DNA of 64,000 nt from Neptunicella sp048268085 (GCF_048268085.1 NZ_JBLWWF010000021.1:7359-71358); one strand, 5' to 3'. Shown: positions 26,956 through 36,629, numbered from the stretch's first letter. The notes: generated by a model not told the origin, from the sequence alone. Made by a program: numbers and translations.

Positions 26956-29283
26956 TTAGTAAAAGGATTTCTTAAATTCAATACCAACAACACGAGGTTC
27001 ATTCATGATCCCGGTCAGGTTATTAAAATCAATGGCACCTTTTAAATTATCTTCATCGGTAATATTACGTCCGAATAACGCCACTTCGTACAAATGTTCG
27101 AAGTTTTCATAGCCAATTCTTAAACCACCTTCATAGTTACCGTCAGTTTTGAATTCAGCCGATTCATATAAGAACAAGTTTGTTTTACCCTGTTTGGCCC
27201 AATCGGTGTAAACATAAAACTCACCATTATCGCCAACTGGCACTGTGTAACGGGCAGAAACGTTTAAGGTTGAACGTGGGGCTTGCGGGAATGGATTACC
27301 ATCGATATAAGCACGTCCGTCAGCATTCAGCGGATCCATCGGGGTACACATGCCCGACCCACATGGTGCTGCGACCAGATTATCATCTTTTATTTCGGTG
27401 TGGTTATAACCATAACCGGCAGTAATGGTCAGATAGTCGGTGGCTACCCATTCCAGATCCGTTTCAAAACCATATCCGACACCTTTATCGGCATTCACCA
27501 GTTGGGTTAAATTGGCTTCGCCACCAATCGCAGAAAACTGCATATCATTAACCTGATAGTAGAAAACCGCAGCATTGACACGTAATCGGTTATCGACCAA
27601 ATCAGATTTTACGCCGAATTCGATTGAGTCTATGGTTTCTGAATCAGCAACCGAAGGCGCGGATTCAAACGCCACATCCCGTCCTTGTATGGTTTGTGCA
27701 CGGAAACCACGAGCAAGACGAGTAAATAAACTGGTTTTATCGGTTACGCGATAATTAGCACTAAGCTCCCAGCTTATTTTACCGTCGTCGACGTTAATGG
27801 GGTCGTAATCCTGAATAGAGGCCGCGCCGATAACTAACGCAAAGCCGTCAACATTCTGGTCACCGACATTCAGTGATTTCTCGTCATGGGTATAACGAAT
27901 TCCAGCGGTGACATTCAGTTTATCGTTTACATCATAAGAGGTTTGTCCAAATACCGCCCAGGTGGTATTGGCATGGGATACCGTGGTGGCGCCATAAAAT
28001 CCGTCAATACTGGTGACATCAAAAGACGAATCAAAATAGAAAGCACCGACTTGCCAGCTCAAATCTTCGTCGGTATCTGATGCTAAACGAATTTCCTGAG
28101 TGAATTGTTCCAGATTTTTAAGCTGATCTTCGGTGACTGCATCAAAACCGCTCATACCGGGGAAACTGAGAGCAGGAGTTTCGCCCACACCATCTCCGTC
28201 GTTATCAACTAAAAAATATTCACTGCTTATACCATTAGGTACGGGAGTGTTGACATCCAAAGTAAAAACGCCACCATTTATATCACCTAAACTGTAGCCA
28301 TCGGCTTTTTCGATAGCGGTAATCGAGGTAATGGTTTTATCACCAAAATCATAATCAACTTTTAGCGATGCGCCTGTGGTGTCATACCCTTGTGGGTTGT
28401 TATCACCCTTATCATAGTAAACCGTATCTCGATCATAACTGTCGTTTAACTCGTTACTTCCTTTGCTGAGGATATTGGCACGGAAAATAGACGAGGTACC
28501 ATCGAGTGAACGATCATGAATGTTCAATAACGCGCTAAAATCATCATTGGGTTCAAACAATACTTGCAGACGTGCGGCTTTTTCGTCAAAGCCACCCATG
28601 GCATTCTTTTCACCGGTGTAGCCATTGTCAATCCAGTCATCGCGATCTTGGGATAATACCGAAAGACGGGCAGATACCGTGTCTGATAACGCACCACCCA
28701 CAGCCCCTTCTAAATTAATCGTACCGTAACTGGCATAGCCTGCTTTTACATAAGCATCAAAACTTTGTGACGGCTTTACGGTGTCGAATTTAACAATCCC
28801 TGCGGTGGTATTACGGCCAAACAAGGTGCCTTGAGGACCGCGGATCACTTCAACGTTGGCGACATCAAATAACGGAAAACTTTTTAGTACCACGTTTTCC
28901 ATTACGACTTCATCCATAATCACCGACACGGGTTGAGAAGCGGCGAGATCAAAATCGGTATTCCCTAAACCACGCATATAAAAGCGCGGAGCAACGCGAC
29001 CGTTGGATGACTCTGCATATAAGCCGGGAACGCGGGTCGCTAGCGCTAGAATATCGTCACCGCCAGAAAACATGGCGTTAAAACGTTCGCCACTTAAGGT
29101 GGCGATGGAAATAGGAACTTCCTGTAGCGTTTGTGTGCGTTTTTGCGCGGTAACGGTAATTTGTTCAAGAGCAGGTTGTTTTTCAGTTGGGGTATCTGTC
29201 TCTTGCGCTGCCACCATGCTGACATTGGTTAACAGGGCAGTTTGAATGCTGATTGCAATTGCGGCTTTCTTCAATGTTTTCAT
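26956..29283 (-). CDS. TonB-dependent outer-membrane receptor
   Basis: Outer-membrane active-transport channel of 775 residues. A signal peptide (about 1-26, ending VAAQ) precedes a plug domain with the TonB-box-like ITVTAQKRTQTLQEVPISIA, RFYMRGLGNTDF and EVIRGPQGTLFGRNTTAGIV. The 22-strand barrel ends in KKSFY with the C-terminal aromatic. FTRLARGFRAQ and FGRNITDEDN are common in receptors of this subgroup. The substrate (siderophore, vitamin or glycan) is not predictable; no linked degradation genes or Fur box were found. An acidic DNDGDGVGE loop may bind calcium. Confidence 0.92.
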   Translation of the reverse strand: MKTLKKAAIAISIQTALLTNVSMVAAQETDTPTEKQPALEQITVTAQKRTQTLQEVPISIATLSGERFNAMFSGGDDILALATRVPGLYAESSNGRVAPRFYMRGLGNTDFDLAASQPVSVIMDEVVMENVVLKSFPLFDVANVEVIRGPQGTLFGRNTTAGIVKFDTVKPSQSFDAYVKAGYASYGTINLEGAVGGALSDTVSARLSVLSQDRDDWIDNGYTGEKNAMGGFDEKAARLQVLFEPNDDFSALLNIHDRSLDGTSSIFRANILSKGSNELNDSYDRDTVYYDKGDNNPQGYDTTGASLKVDYDFGDKTITSITAIEKADGYSLGDINGGVFTLDVNTPVPNGISSEYFLVDNDGDGVGETPALSFPGMSGFDAVTEDQLKNLEQFTQEIRLASDTDEDLSWQVGAFYFDSSFDVTSIDGFYGATTVSHANTTWAVFGQTSYDVNDKLNVTAGIRYTHDEKSLNVGDQNVDGFALVIGAASIQDYDPINVDDGKISWELSANYRVTDKTSLFTRLARGFRAQTIQGRDVAFESAPSVADSETIDSIEFGVKSDLVDNRLRVNAAVFYYQVNDMQFSAIGGEANLTQLVNADKGVGYGFETDLEWVATDYLTITAGYGYNHTEIKDDNLVAAPCGSGMCTPMDPLNADGRAYIDGNPFPQAPRSTLNVSARYTVPVGDNGEFYVYTDWAKQGKTNLFLYESAEFKTDGNYEGGLRIGYENFEHLYEVALFGRNITDEDNLKGAIDFNNLTGIMNEPRVVGIEFKKSFY

Positions 29284-29373
29284 TATCTGTACCAGTTGAT
29301 GTGCCTAAGTGAGTTGAGTAGGGCGTTTGTTGATCATCTTTATTATGTGTAGTGCGATGATTTTCAATCCGCC

Positions 29374-29431
29374 ACAACAAATGTGCATGACATTTGTTGT
29401 TTGCCATGAGGCACTCAAACATTTGAGTGCC
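29374..29431. promoter_or_regulatory. Two tandem perfect hairpins in the TonB-receptor leader region
   Basis: Hairpin one has arms ACAACAAATG and CATTTGTTGT (29374-29383 and 29391-29400) with a 7-base loop. Hairpin two is GGCACTCAAA/TTTGAGTGCC (29410-29419 and 29422-29431), almost a continuous 22-bp palindrome, followed by TTTT on the plus strand. They lie 91-148 bp upstream of the receptor ATG and downstream of cvfB. They could be a cvfB terminator, an mRNA leader structure or a dyad operator. The remaining bases from 29284 to 29580 show nothing else I can name. Confidence 0.5.
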
Positions 29432-29580
29432 TTTTGATACTAGCACCCAGCGCTAAAAATGAAACATTAACATCTAAAAATGAGGTGTTTAATCAGTAAA
29501 GATATTCAAACAAACAAAAGGATACTGGTCTAACCTTTAACCTTTGGTTAACAGTATGTCGGTATTGTTAACACGACTGG

Positions 29581-30414
29581 TTATTTGTTGAGGCTAATTT
29601 GGGTTTTACTGAGTATAATTTTCTTCTGTTTGTATAACGCACCAATGGCTTTTTTATAGGCATTTTTACTGACGTTAAATTGTTGATAAATGGCTTTGGC
29701 ATCACTTTTATCGGTTAATTCAGATACCCCATTATTTTGTTGCAAATAGGCAAGAATTTGGCTGGTTAAATCCCCTCTGGCTGCTTGGTCGGTAAATTGA
29801 AAACATAAATCAATTTTGCCGTCATCCCGAATATTTTTAATATAGCCTGGCAGATTTTGACCAATGTAAATGGGTTTAAATACTTCATCTTTAAACAGTA
29901 ACCCTAAATGAGTACCGTTAATTACCGCTTTATAGCCTAACTCGGTACGTCCTGAGATCAACAGATTAACTTGCTGTCTGGGTTCAAAGTCGATTGACTC
30001 TTCATGCAGGTAATTGTGTAATTTGCTAGAGGCGGCTATCCGGCCAGTTTGGCGGTCCTGATAGATATAGACGACATAACTGCGGCCTTCTTGCATCGGA
30101 CTTTCCTGTTCGTTGCGAGGTACAAATAAATCTTTATCCAGACCCCAATCCATAAACGCACCAATAGCTTTAACGGCCACGACGTTCAAATAGACACATT
30201 GACCGACTTCAGCTTTAGCAATGGTGGAGCTGGCTACCAGTTGTCCATCGGCATCGTGGTAGACAAAAACATCTAACCAGTCACCTTGTTTGGCATTGGC
30301 AGGAAGGTGAGCGTTGGGTAACAGAACCTGATTTTGTTCGCTGTCACTAAGATAGACACCATAGGGTAGGGTATCGGTAATTTGTAAATGGTTGGTTTTG
30401 CCGATTTGCAACAT
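29581..30414 (-). CDS. CvfB-family S1-like RNA-binding protein
   Basis: A 277-residue protein of the CvfB/YitL family. It has three S1-like OB folds (around residues 1-65, 70-130 and 140-215) and a C-terminal winged-helix part (about 220-277, AIYQQFNVSKNAYKKAIGALYKQKKI). MDWGLDKDLFVPRNEQ and GYKAVINGTHLGLLF are characteristic. CvfB of Gram-positive bacteria binds RNA and affects virulence-factor expression; the role in marine gammaproteobacteria is not established. ATG preceded by AGAGG. Confidence 0.85.
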   Translation of the reverse strand: MLQIGKTNHLQITDTLPYGVYLSDSEQNQVLLPNAHLPANAKQGDWLDVFVYHDADGQLVASSTIAKAEVGQCVYLNVVAVKAIGAFMDWGLDKDLFVPRNEQESPMQEGRSYVVYIYQDRQTGRIAASSKLHNYLHEESIDFEPRQQVNLLISGRTELGYKAVINGTHLGLLFKDEVFKPIYIGQNLPGYIKNIRDDGKIDLCFQFTDQAARGDLTSQILAYLQQNNGVSELTDKSDAKAIYQQFNVSKNAYKKAIGALYKQKKIILSKTQISLNK

Positions 30415-30470
30415 AAAAGCCTCTTCTTCAGCTAATTTGAGTCCGGCTGAATAGTATAAAAAACGATTGG

Positions 30471-31052
30471 CTATATTCTATAACAGTACTGACGATAATA
30501 CTGATACAAAGTAGTGGCTAATAGTAAATGAAATAGGACTTCCGTCAGACCTGCGGGTTGCATACCGCCAAGTGACAGTCCTCCAGCGGCTAATAAGGCG
30601 ATAAACGCAGTATAAAAATGATAACCGGGTAGTTGTTGTTTTTTCAATGCGATGGCCACCAATAGCATACTAACGAGCAATGCGACGTCTTTTAGCAGAT
30701 CGATATGCAAGGCATAACCCACCAGCGATATTGCCAACATAAAATAGTAAAGCGTCGTCGGTAAGCGGGATTGATTGATTTTAATCGCCAGTAACACGAC
30801 AAATCCTACCATTCCAACATGGCCGGCTAATCGGCTAACTATCTGATGATACTGAACCACATCGGCTCCGGCATAACGTATTGCTCCCAATAGCGCGGCC
30901 ATGGCAACAAGTAATACCGCAAGCCCGGCAAATTTTCCTCGCCAGTTCGATTGGGTTACTAATTCGATCGCGATAGAAATTGCCGTCACCGCTAGAATAA
31001 GTTCAGCGCCAGTGGCCAGGATGTGATCCGGAATAAACATAGAATTCCACAT
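30471..31052 (-). CDS. Multi-pass membrane protein of unknown function
   Basis: A 193-residue hydrophobic protein with about six predicted helices and short loops; there are no charged pairs or motifs I recognise as an enzyme or transporter signature. The loop ...LGGMQPAGLTEVLFHLL lies before the last helix. A second in-frame ATG at 31040 (MFIPDH) would shorten it by four residues. It lies upstream of cvfB by about 56 bp and may share its transcript. No function is proposed. Confidence 0.7.
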   Translation of the reverse strand: MWNSMFIPDHILATGAELILAVTAISIAIELVTQSNWRGKFAGLAVLLVAMAALLGAIRYAGADVVQYHQIVSRLAGHVGMVGFVVLLAIKINQSRLPTTLYYFMLAISLVGYALHIDLLKDVALLVSMLLVAIALKKQQLPGYHFYTAFIALLAAGGLSLGGMQPAGLTEVLFHLLLATTLYQYYRQYCYRI

Positions 31053-31164
31053 TGAAACAACAACTTAATCTATAACAACAGAATTGCTTTCAGGTTACAA
31101 CCAATGCTTGTGGCCAGTGGTACAAATTGTCTAATCCATGTAGTCTATTTATTAAAATAAGTTC

Positions 31165-32235
31165 ATGGTGCAAACAATGATGAGAGTCGCTCAAAACGTC
31201 GCCGAATTAATCGGCAATACTGATTTGCTAAGGATCCCGTCACTATCGGAATTATCGGGCAGTAATATTTATATCAAATGTGAATTCCAGAATCCTGGTG
31301 GTTCGATAAAAGATCGTGCAGCGTTGCAAATGGTGCAAGACGCACTAGAAAAAGGTGAACTCAAACCGGGTATGACCATTGTGGAAGGGACGGCGGGTAA
31401 TACCGGTATCGGATTGTCGTTGGTGGCCAAAGCTTATGGTCTGGATTGCTTAGCGATAATGCCGAATGATCAGGCGCAAGAAAAGGAACGCATGATCAGC
31501 TTGTTTGGCGGTCAATTAAAAACGGTTCCCCCTTGTCCGTTTGCTAACCCCGATCATTTTTATCATCAGGCTCGTCGTTTAGCGGAGGATAATGCTCAAT
31601 ATTGGTGGGCGAATCAGTTTGAAAATTTAAGTAATTTTCGCGCACATTATCTGCATACCGGGCCAGAGATATGGCAACAAACAAAAGGTAATATTGATGT
31701 GTTTGTCTCAGTGGCTGGTACGGGGGGAACAATTGCCGGTAATTCCCGTTTTCTAAAACAGCAAAATCCCGATATCGAAGTGTGGTCGGTGGATCCTGAC
31801 GGTTCGGGCATTTTTCATTTTTTACAGCATGGGGAATATAAAAATCAGGGCGGATCATTAACCGAAGGGATAGGCATCATGCGACTGGTGGATAACTTTA
31901 AACAAGCTCAAATTGATTATGCGCTGAATTTACCTGATAGTCAGGTACTGACAATTGCGCGCCATGTTCAACAGCATGACGGTATATTATTGGGGAGCAG
32001 TTCCGCTTTGAATGTGGCCGGCGCCTTTTTAGCCGCATTGCATCGTCCCGGCAAGAATATTGTGACATTTGCCTGTGATTTGGGTGAACGTTCGGCATCG
32101 AAACTTTATAATCCTGACTATCTAAAAAGTCGTGAACTCAGTGCCGCGTTTGATACTATCGCGGGACTGAAACAACATTATCTGGCTAACCCACAACTAC
32201 CGGTTAAGGTTAGCTGGGGCAATTCTAATGTATAA
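31165..32235 (+). CDS. PLP-dependent cysteine synthase-like enzyme
   Basis: Fold-type II PLP enzyme of the cysteine synthase / cystathionine beta-synthase family, 356 residues. The PLP lysine is in NPGGSIKDRAA (about 46-56), and the phosphate/substrate loop EGTAGNTGIGL has the usual TSGNTG changed to TAGNTG. SVAGTGGTIAG is the glycine-rich PLP phosphate motif. Substrate may be O-acetylserine or another beta-substituted serine or cysteine; the variant loop and the pyroglutamate/D-amino-acid operon make a non-standard role possible. Starts at 31165, 31177 or 31180 are all possible as none has a good ribosome site. Confidence 0.8.
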   Translation: MVQTMMRVAQNVAELIGNTDLLRIPSLSELSGSNIYIKCEFQNPGGSIKDRAALQMVQDALEKGELKPGMTIVEGTAGNTGIGLSLVAKAYGLDCLAIMPNDQAQEKERMISLFGGQLKTVPPCPFANPDHFYHQARRLAEDNAQYWWANQFENLSNFRAHYLHTGPEIWQQTKGNIDVFVSVAGTGGTIAGNSRFLKQQNPDIEVWSVDPDGSGIFHFLQHGEYKNQGGSLTEGIGIMRLVDNFKQAQIDYALNLPDSQVLTIARHVQQHDGILLGSSSALNVAGAFLAALHRPGKNIVTFACDLGERSASKLYNPDYLKSRELSAAFDTIAGLKQHYLANPQLPVKVSWGNSNV

Positions 32236-32250
32236 CAAGGTCGTGCAGTC

Positions 32251-32985
32251 ATGCTGTTAAATTGTGATTTAGGTGAAAGTTTTGGCCGCTGGACGCTGGA
32301 TAGTGAAAGTGCCGCTATGCCACATATCGACCAAGCCAATATTGCCTGTGGTTTTCATGCAGGAGATCCGGTTTCGATCAAAAACACCTTGGCACTGGCT
32401 AAACAACATAATGTCAGTGTAGGGGCGCATCCTTCCTATCCTGATTTACAAGGATTTGGCCGCCGCTCGATGCAATGTTCAGAACAGGAAATTATTGCCC
32501 TAATGCATTATCAAATTGCTGCATTGGAAGGGCTAGCCAGCTGCGCAGGGATACGAATTAGTTATGTTAAACCCCATGGAGCGCTATACAACGACATGAT
32601 GAGCAGTAGTAATGTGCGCCAAGCGATGTTTAATGCGATTGCCAGTTATCACCGCCCGTTAACGTTAATGGTGCTAGCCACCGCCGATCAGGCGCAGGTT
32701 TTACAGCAAGCCAGAGATGCAGGGATCCAATTGTATTTTGAAGCCTTTGCTGATCGCTGTTATGACGACAATGGCCAATTGCTGTCGCGCAAGCATAATG
32801 GTGCGGTTCACAATGTTGAAAGAACGCTGCAGCAAGTAAAACAATTATGTGAGAAAGGCTCTGTCACTACTAACAGTGGAAAAATATTAGCGTTGAACGC
32901 TGATAGTTTATGTGTTCATGGTGATAATCCACAAGCCGTTGAGGCGTTAACTGCAATTCGAAAAATGGTTGAACAATGCAAATAA
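32251..32985 (+). CDS. pxpA: 5-oxoprolinase subunit A (LamB/YcsF family)
   Basis: Subunit of the three-part bacterial ATP-dependent 5-oxoprolinase that opens pyroglutamate to glutamate. NCDLGESFG at the N terminus, QANIACGFHAGDP (about 29-41) and YVKPHGALYNDM are the hallmark motifs of the YcsF family, including the carboxylates and histidines thought to bind metal. Length 244. It overlaps pxpB by 10 bp. Confidence 0.93.
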   Translation: MLLNCDLGESFGRWTLDSESAAMPHIDQANIACGFHAGDPVSIKNTLALAKQHNVSVGAHPSYPDLQGFGRRSMQCSEQEIIALMHYQIAALEGLASCAGIRISYVKPHGALYNDMMSSSNVRQAMFNAIASYHRPLTLMVLATADQAQVLQQARDAGIQLYFEAFADRCYDDNGQLLSRKHNGAVHNVERTLQQVKQLCEKGSVTTNSGKILALNADSLCVHGDNPQAVEALTAIRKMVEQCK

Positions 32986-33653
32986 ACATCGCCGGTGAAA
33001 ATGCCGTTATTATCTATTTCGCTGAACAGCCAAGTGAAAAAGTGGTGGCACAAATCAGTGCAGCAGCAAAGTTGATAGAATCTGAATTATCCGAAATGAT
33101 TGTAGACTTGGTACCATCTTATACATCGTTGATGGTGGTTTATGAGCAGAGCCAAGTTGGCATATTAGCCTTTTCGGACAAACTGCATCAGCTGCTTGAA
33201 CAAGTGCAATCGGCTACCGAGTTAGCCGGAAAAAATGTGACCTTACCGGTTTATTACGGAACAGAGGTTGCAACCGATCTGGATCGTATGGTGCAACTGA
33301 CGGAACTGGAACCACAGCAAATAATTGAGTTACACCAACAACACGTCTATTCGGTTTATGCCATCGGATTTGCGCCCGGATTTGCCTATTTGGGCATGCT
33401 GGATGAAAAAATTGCAGTACCCAGATTGGATACCCCCAGACTCAAGGTGCCTAAAGGCGCTGTTGCTATTGCTGAGCGTCAAACCGCGGTATATCCAGCA
33501 GAAAGCCCCGGTGGCTGGAATATTATTGGCCGTTGTGCGGTGTCCATGTTTGATCCGGCGGCGACACCGCCAATGCCGGTGAGTGTGGGGGATAAAGTGC
33601 AGTTTGAAGCGGTTTCTAAAGCGCAGTTTATACAATTCGGAGGACAGCTGTAG
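32976..33653 (+). CDS. pxpB: 5-oxoprolinase subunit B (KipI/AHS1 family)
   Basis: 225 residues; the conserved segment YAIGFAPGFAYLGMLDEKI and TPRLKVPKGAVAIAERQTAVYPAESPGGWNIIGR in the C-terminal half identify the AHS1/KipI family. With PxpC it forms the allophanate-hydrolase-like core of 5-oxoprolinase. The TAG stop shares one base with the GTG start of pxpC, giving tight coupling. Confidence 0.93.
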   Translation: MQINIAGENAVIIYFAEQPSEKVVAQISAAAKLIESELSEMIVDLVPSYTSLMVVYEQSQVGILAFSDKLHQLLEQVQSATELAGKNVTLPVYYGTEVATDLDRMVQLTELEPQQIIELHQQHVYSVYAIGFAPGFAYLGMLDEKIAVPRLDTPRLKVPKGAVAIAERQTAVYPAESPGGWNIIGRCAVSMFDPAATPPMPVSVGDKVQFEAVSKAQFIQFGGQL

Positions 33654-34585
33654 TGGCATTTGACGTTATCAATGCAGGCATGCACAGTTTAATTCAGGAT
33701 AGTGGACGACAGGGAATGGCCCGGTTGGGGCTAACTCAGGGTGGGCCAATGGATCCTCTGTGTTTCTATTGGGCGAATAAACTTTGCGCCAATCCGATCA
33801 ATACCAGTGCCATTGAGATGACCTATGGTGGTTTGCAGTTGCAAAGTCACATGGATTGTACGGTGGCTATTACCGGTGCACCTTTAAAAGTAACGCTGGA
33901 TGATGAAACCATGCCGATGTGGAACAGTTTTACTATCAAAGCGGGCCAAAAGTTGGTGATAGGGCATCCTTCCAGAGGCGTGCGCAGTTATTTAGCGGTA
34001 GCGGGAGGATTCGACATTACCCCTCAATTTGGCAGCACTGCCACGGTAGTCCGAGAGAAAGTAGGTGGTTTGTCCGGTAACGCATTGGTTAAAGGGGATC
34101 GTTTATCAACCCGTGGTGAAGTCAAACCTCATTTGATGTTGCCATTTGCTTACCGGCCCAAGTTTTCTCAACAGGTTACTTTGCGACTGATCGGTGGCTA
34201 TCAGCAGGACCTGTTTTCTGACCAACAAAAGAATCGTCTTTATCACAGTCAATACCGCGTGACGGAACAGTCTGATCGAATGGGAATTCGTTTGATGGGG
34301 GAAAAAGTGAGTGCAACGTCCCAACAATTGATTTCTGAGGGAATCGGCTTAGGTGCGGTGCAGTTTCCGCCTGATGGTCAACCTATTGTGATGATGAATG
34401 ATCATCAGACTATTGGTGGCTATCCGAAAATGGGGTCGGTATTGTCAGTGGATTTGGCCTTGTTAGCTCAATGTCAACGAGGGGCAACAGTAAGTTTTGT
34501 GCCAATCGGTATCGAAGACGCTCAACGGGTTTTAGCCAATGAGTTTAAAAAACTTCAACAACAGATCATGGTACCAGTGTCATAA
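33653..34585 (+). CDS. pxpC: 5-oxoprolinase subunit C (KipA/AHS2 family)
   Basis: 310 residues. LIQDSGRQGMARLGLTQGGPMDPL (first 35 residues), RSYLAVAGGFD and SDRMGIRLMGE mark the AHS2/biotin-dependent carboxyltransferase fold of KipA. Start is GTG at 33653 with a strong GGAGGA site 8 bp upstream, inside pxpB. Third gene of the pxpABC set; needed with PxpA and PxpB for 5-oxoproline hydrolysis. Confidence 0.93.
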   Translation: MAFDVINAGMHSLIQDSGRQGMARLGLTQGGPMDPLCFYWANKLCANPINTSAIEMTYGGLQLQSHMDCTVAITGAPLKVTLDDETMPMWNSFTIKAGQKLVIGHPSRGVRSYLAVAGGFDITPQFGSTATVVREKVGGLSGNALVKGDRLSTRGEVKPHLMLPFAYRPKFSQQVTLRLIGGYQQDLFSDQQKNRLYHSQYRVTEQSDRMGIRLMGEKVSATSQQLISEGIGLGAVQFPPDGQPIVMMNDHQTIGGYPKMGSVLSVDLALLAQCQRGATVSFVPIGIEDAQRVLANEFKKLQQQIMVPVS

Positions 34586-34648
34586 ATTAAGTGATTAGAT
34601 TATCATTCGCCAATTTGACCCGCCCCACCAATTTTGCAGGATTATGTG

Positions 34649-35506
34649 ATGAGTATTGCGTATTTAAATGGTGAATTTATGCCTGTTGAACAGGCTCGAA
34701 TTTCGCCACTGGATCGTGGATTTCTGTTTGGCGACGGAATTTACGAAGTGGTACCTTCCTATGCGGGACGCTTGGTTGGTTTTACTCCCCATATTGAACG
34801 TATGCAGCAAGGACTGGCCGCAATTGGTATTGAGTTGGACAGGTCAGTGCAGCAATGGCGTGAGCTGGTAGACAACTTGATTGAACGTAATGGTTGCGGC
34901 AACCTGGGCGTGTATATTCATGTCAGTCGTGGAGCGGATACCAAACGTTTTCATGCCTTTCCTGACAATATTGCTCCCACTGTTTTTATGTTTTGTTATG
35001 ACATACCGCCAAGCCCTAGTACCGTTGCTGCGGAAACCAAAGGACTAAAAGTTAACAGTCAGCAAGATCTGCGTTGGCAGCGGTGTAACATAAAATCCAC
35101 ATCGTTATTGGGCAATGTGATGCATTTCCAACAGGGGTATGCCAATGGATTTAACGAAAGTTTGTTGTTTAACCGGCAGAACGAGTTAACCGAAGCCAGC
35201 AGTTGTAATGCCTACATCGTCAAAGACGGTGTGGTGCTCACCCCCGCGCTGGATAACCAAATACTACCGGGGATTACCCGTTTTATGCTGCTGGATATTT
35301 TGGCAAAAGAGGGCTCAATCAGGGTCGAACAACGAGCGATAAAACGTGATGAAGTGGTCGCGGCTGATGAAATTTGGCTAAGTAGTTCCAGTAAAGATAT
35401 TGCGCCGGTTATTGCGCTGGATGGGAAACCGGTGGGAGCCGGACAAATCGGCCCAGTATGGGAAAAAGCGATTAAATTGTATAGCCAGCATAAATTTGAT
35501 TATTAG
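34649..35506 (+). CDS. dat: D-amino-acid aminotransferase (class IV)
   Basis: Fold-type IV PLP transaminase. YLNGEFMPVEQARISPLDRGFLFGDGIYEVV, with its family-specific arginine, opens the chain; the PLP lysine is in CNIKSTSLLGNV, and LTEASSCNAYIVKDG is the beta-hairpin that grips the cofactor. The WLSSSSKDI near the end is typical of Dat rather than IlvE. The ATG at 34649 has a CAGGA site 7 bp upstream; the TTG at 34634 is rejected. 285 residues. Interconverts D-amino acids with 2-oxo acids, for example D-alanine and D-glutamate. Confidence 0.87.
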   Translation: MSIAYLNGEFMPVEQARISPLDRGFLFGDGIYEVVPSYAGRLVGFTPHIERMQQGLAAIGIELDRSVQQWRELVDNLIERNGCGNLGVYIHVSRGADTKRFHAFPDNIAPTVFMFCYDIPPSPSTVAAETKGLKVNSQQDLRWQRCNIKSTSLLGNVMHFQQGYANGFNESLLFNRQNELTEASSCNAYIVKDGVVLTPALDNQILPGITRFMLLDILAKEGSIRVEQRAIKRDEVVAADEIWLSSSSKDIAPVIALDGKPVGAGQIGPVWEKAIKLYSQHKFDY

Positions 35507-35515
35507 GTAATATTG

Positions 35516-36610
35516 ATGCAGTACAGAAGTCGTCCCGCGGAGGCCATTATTGATTTAAATGCCTTGCGTAATAATTATCGCCTTGCTCAAGCATGTACTC
35601 CGAATGCACAGGTCTTGGCTGTCGTCAAAGCCGATGCATATGGACATGGTGCGGTTCAAATTGCCAAAGCGTTGGAAGATCTGGTTCCGGCATTTGCGGT
35701 CGCCTGTATTGAAGAAGCGTTACAATTGCGTCAGGCCAATATTCGTCAACCCATATTATTATTGGAAGGTCCATTTGAGGTTGATGATCTGCATATAGCG
35801 GCTGAGCAACAATTCTGGCTTATGTTGGAAAACCCAACACAAATTGATATGGCACTGAACGCGCAAGTGAATGAAGCGTTAACGGTATGGTTAAAAGTGG
35901 ATACGGGGATGCACCGCCTGGGATTGAGTGCTGAACAGCTTCGTAGTGGCTATCACAAACTCAAAGCCTGCCCACATATTGATGATGATATGGTGTTGAC
36001 CAGCCATTTTTCCTGTGCGGATGAGTTGAATAATGATGCAACCAGTCAACAGATAAACCGGTTTGAATCGTTATTGAGTGAATTTCCCGGGCCTGCCAGT
36101 TTGGCCAATTCGGCCGCGATTATGGGCTGGCCAGCAGCACATAAAGAATGGAGTCGGGCTGGTATCATGTTATATGGCTCGTCGCCATTTGCTGATGCCC
36201 ATCCTCAGGCTGACAAACTCAAACCAGTCATGACCTTGCAATCAAAAGTGATCTCTTTGCGTGAGGTTAAAAAAGGCGAGTGCGTTGGGTATGCTGCTCA
36301 TTGGCAAGCGAACAGAGACTCGTTAATTGCCACAGTGGCGATGGGCTATGCCGACGGTTATCCGCGACATACTCCAAGTGGTACAACCCTGTTAGTAAAT
36401 GGTCAGTCTGCAAAATTGGCGGGTCGGGTATCGATGGATATGCTGGGGGTAGATGTGACTGATATTGATTCGGTTAACATCGGTGATCCCGTTATTTTAT
36501 GGGGTAGTGATCCGAGCATTAATAATATAGCGACAGCCGCTCAGACCATAAGCTATGAATTATTAACCGGCATCTCCAAACGGGTACCCAGAGTTTATAT
36601 AGGATCCTGA
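35516..36610 (+). CDS. alr: Alanine racemase
   Basis: PLP enzyme that racemises alanine to give D-alanine for peptidoglycan. The PLP lysine is in VLAVVKADAYGHGA (near residue 38), VDTGMHRLGL and SRAGIMLYGSSP bind cofactor, and the opposite catalytic tyrosine is in VAMGYADGYPR. 364 residues from the ATG at 35516; the TTG three bases before is not needed. It follows dat by 9 bp, the D-alanine that it makes being the likely donor for Dat. Confidence 0.94.
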   Translation: MQYRSRPAEAIIDLNALRNNYRLAQACTPNAQVLAVVKADAYGHGAVQIAKALEDLVPAFAVACIEEALQLRQANIRQPILLLEGPFEVDDLHIAAEQQFWLMLENPTQIDMALNAQVNEALTVWLKVDTGMHRLGLSAEQLRSGYHKLKACPHIDDDMVLTSHFSCADELNNDATSQQINRFESLLSEFPGPASLANSAAIMGWPAAHKEWSRAGIMLYGSSPFADAHPQADKLKPVMTLQSKVISLREVKKGECVGYAAHWQANRDSLIATVAMGYADGYPRHTPSGTTLLVNGQSAKLAGRVSMDMLGVDVTDIDSVNIGDPVILWGSDPSINNIATAAQTISYELLTGISKRVPRVYIGS

Positions 36611-36629
36611 TAGTGTGGGCATTGTCGAT

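Noticed and set aside
29183..29446. 87-codon minus-strand frame over the TonB-receptor start
   Set aside because: Overlaps the receptor signal peptide in another frame and has no coding character or ribosome site.
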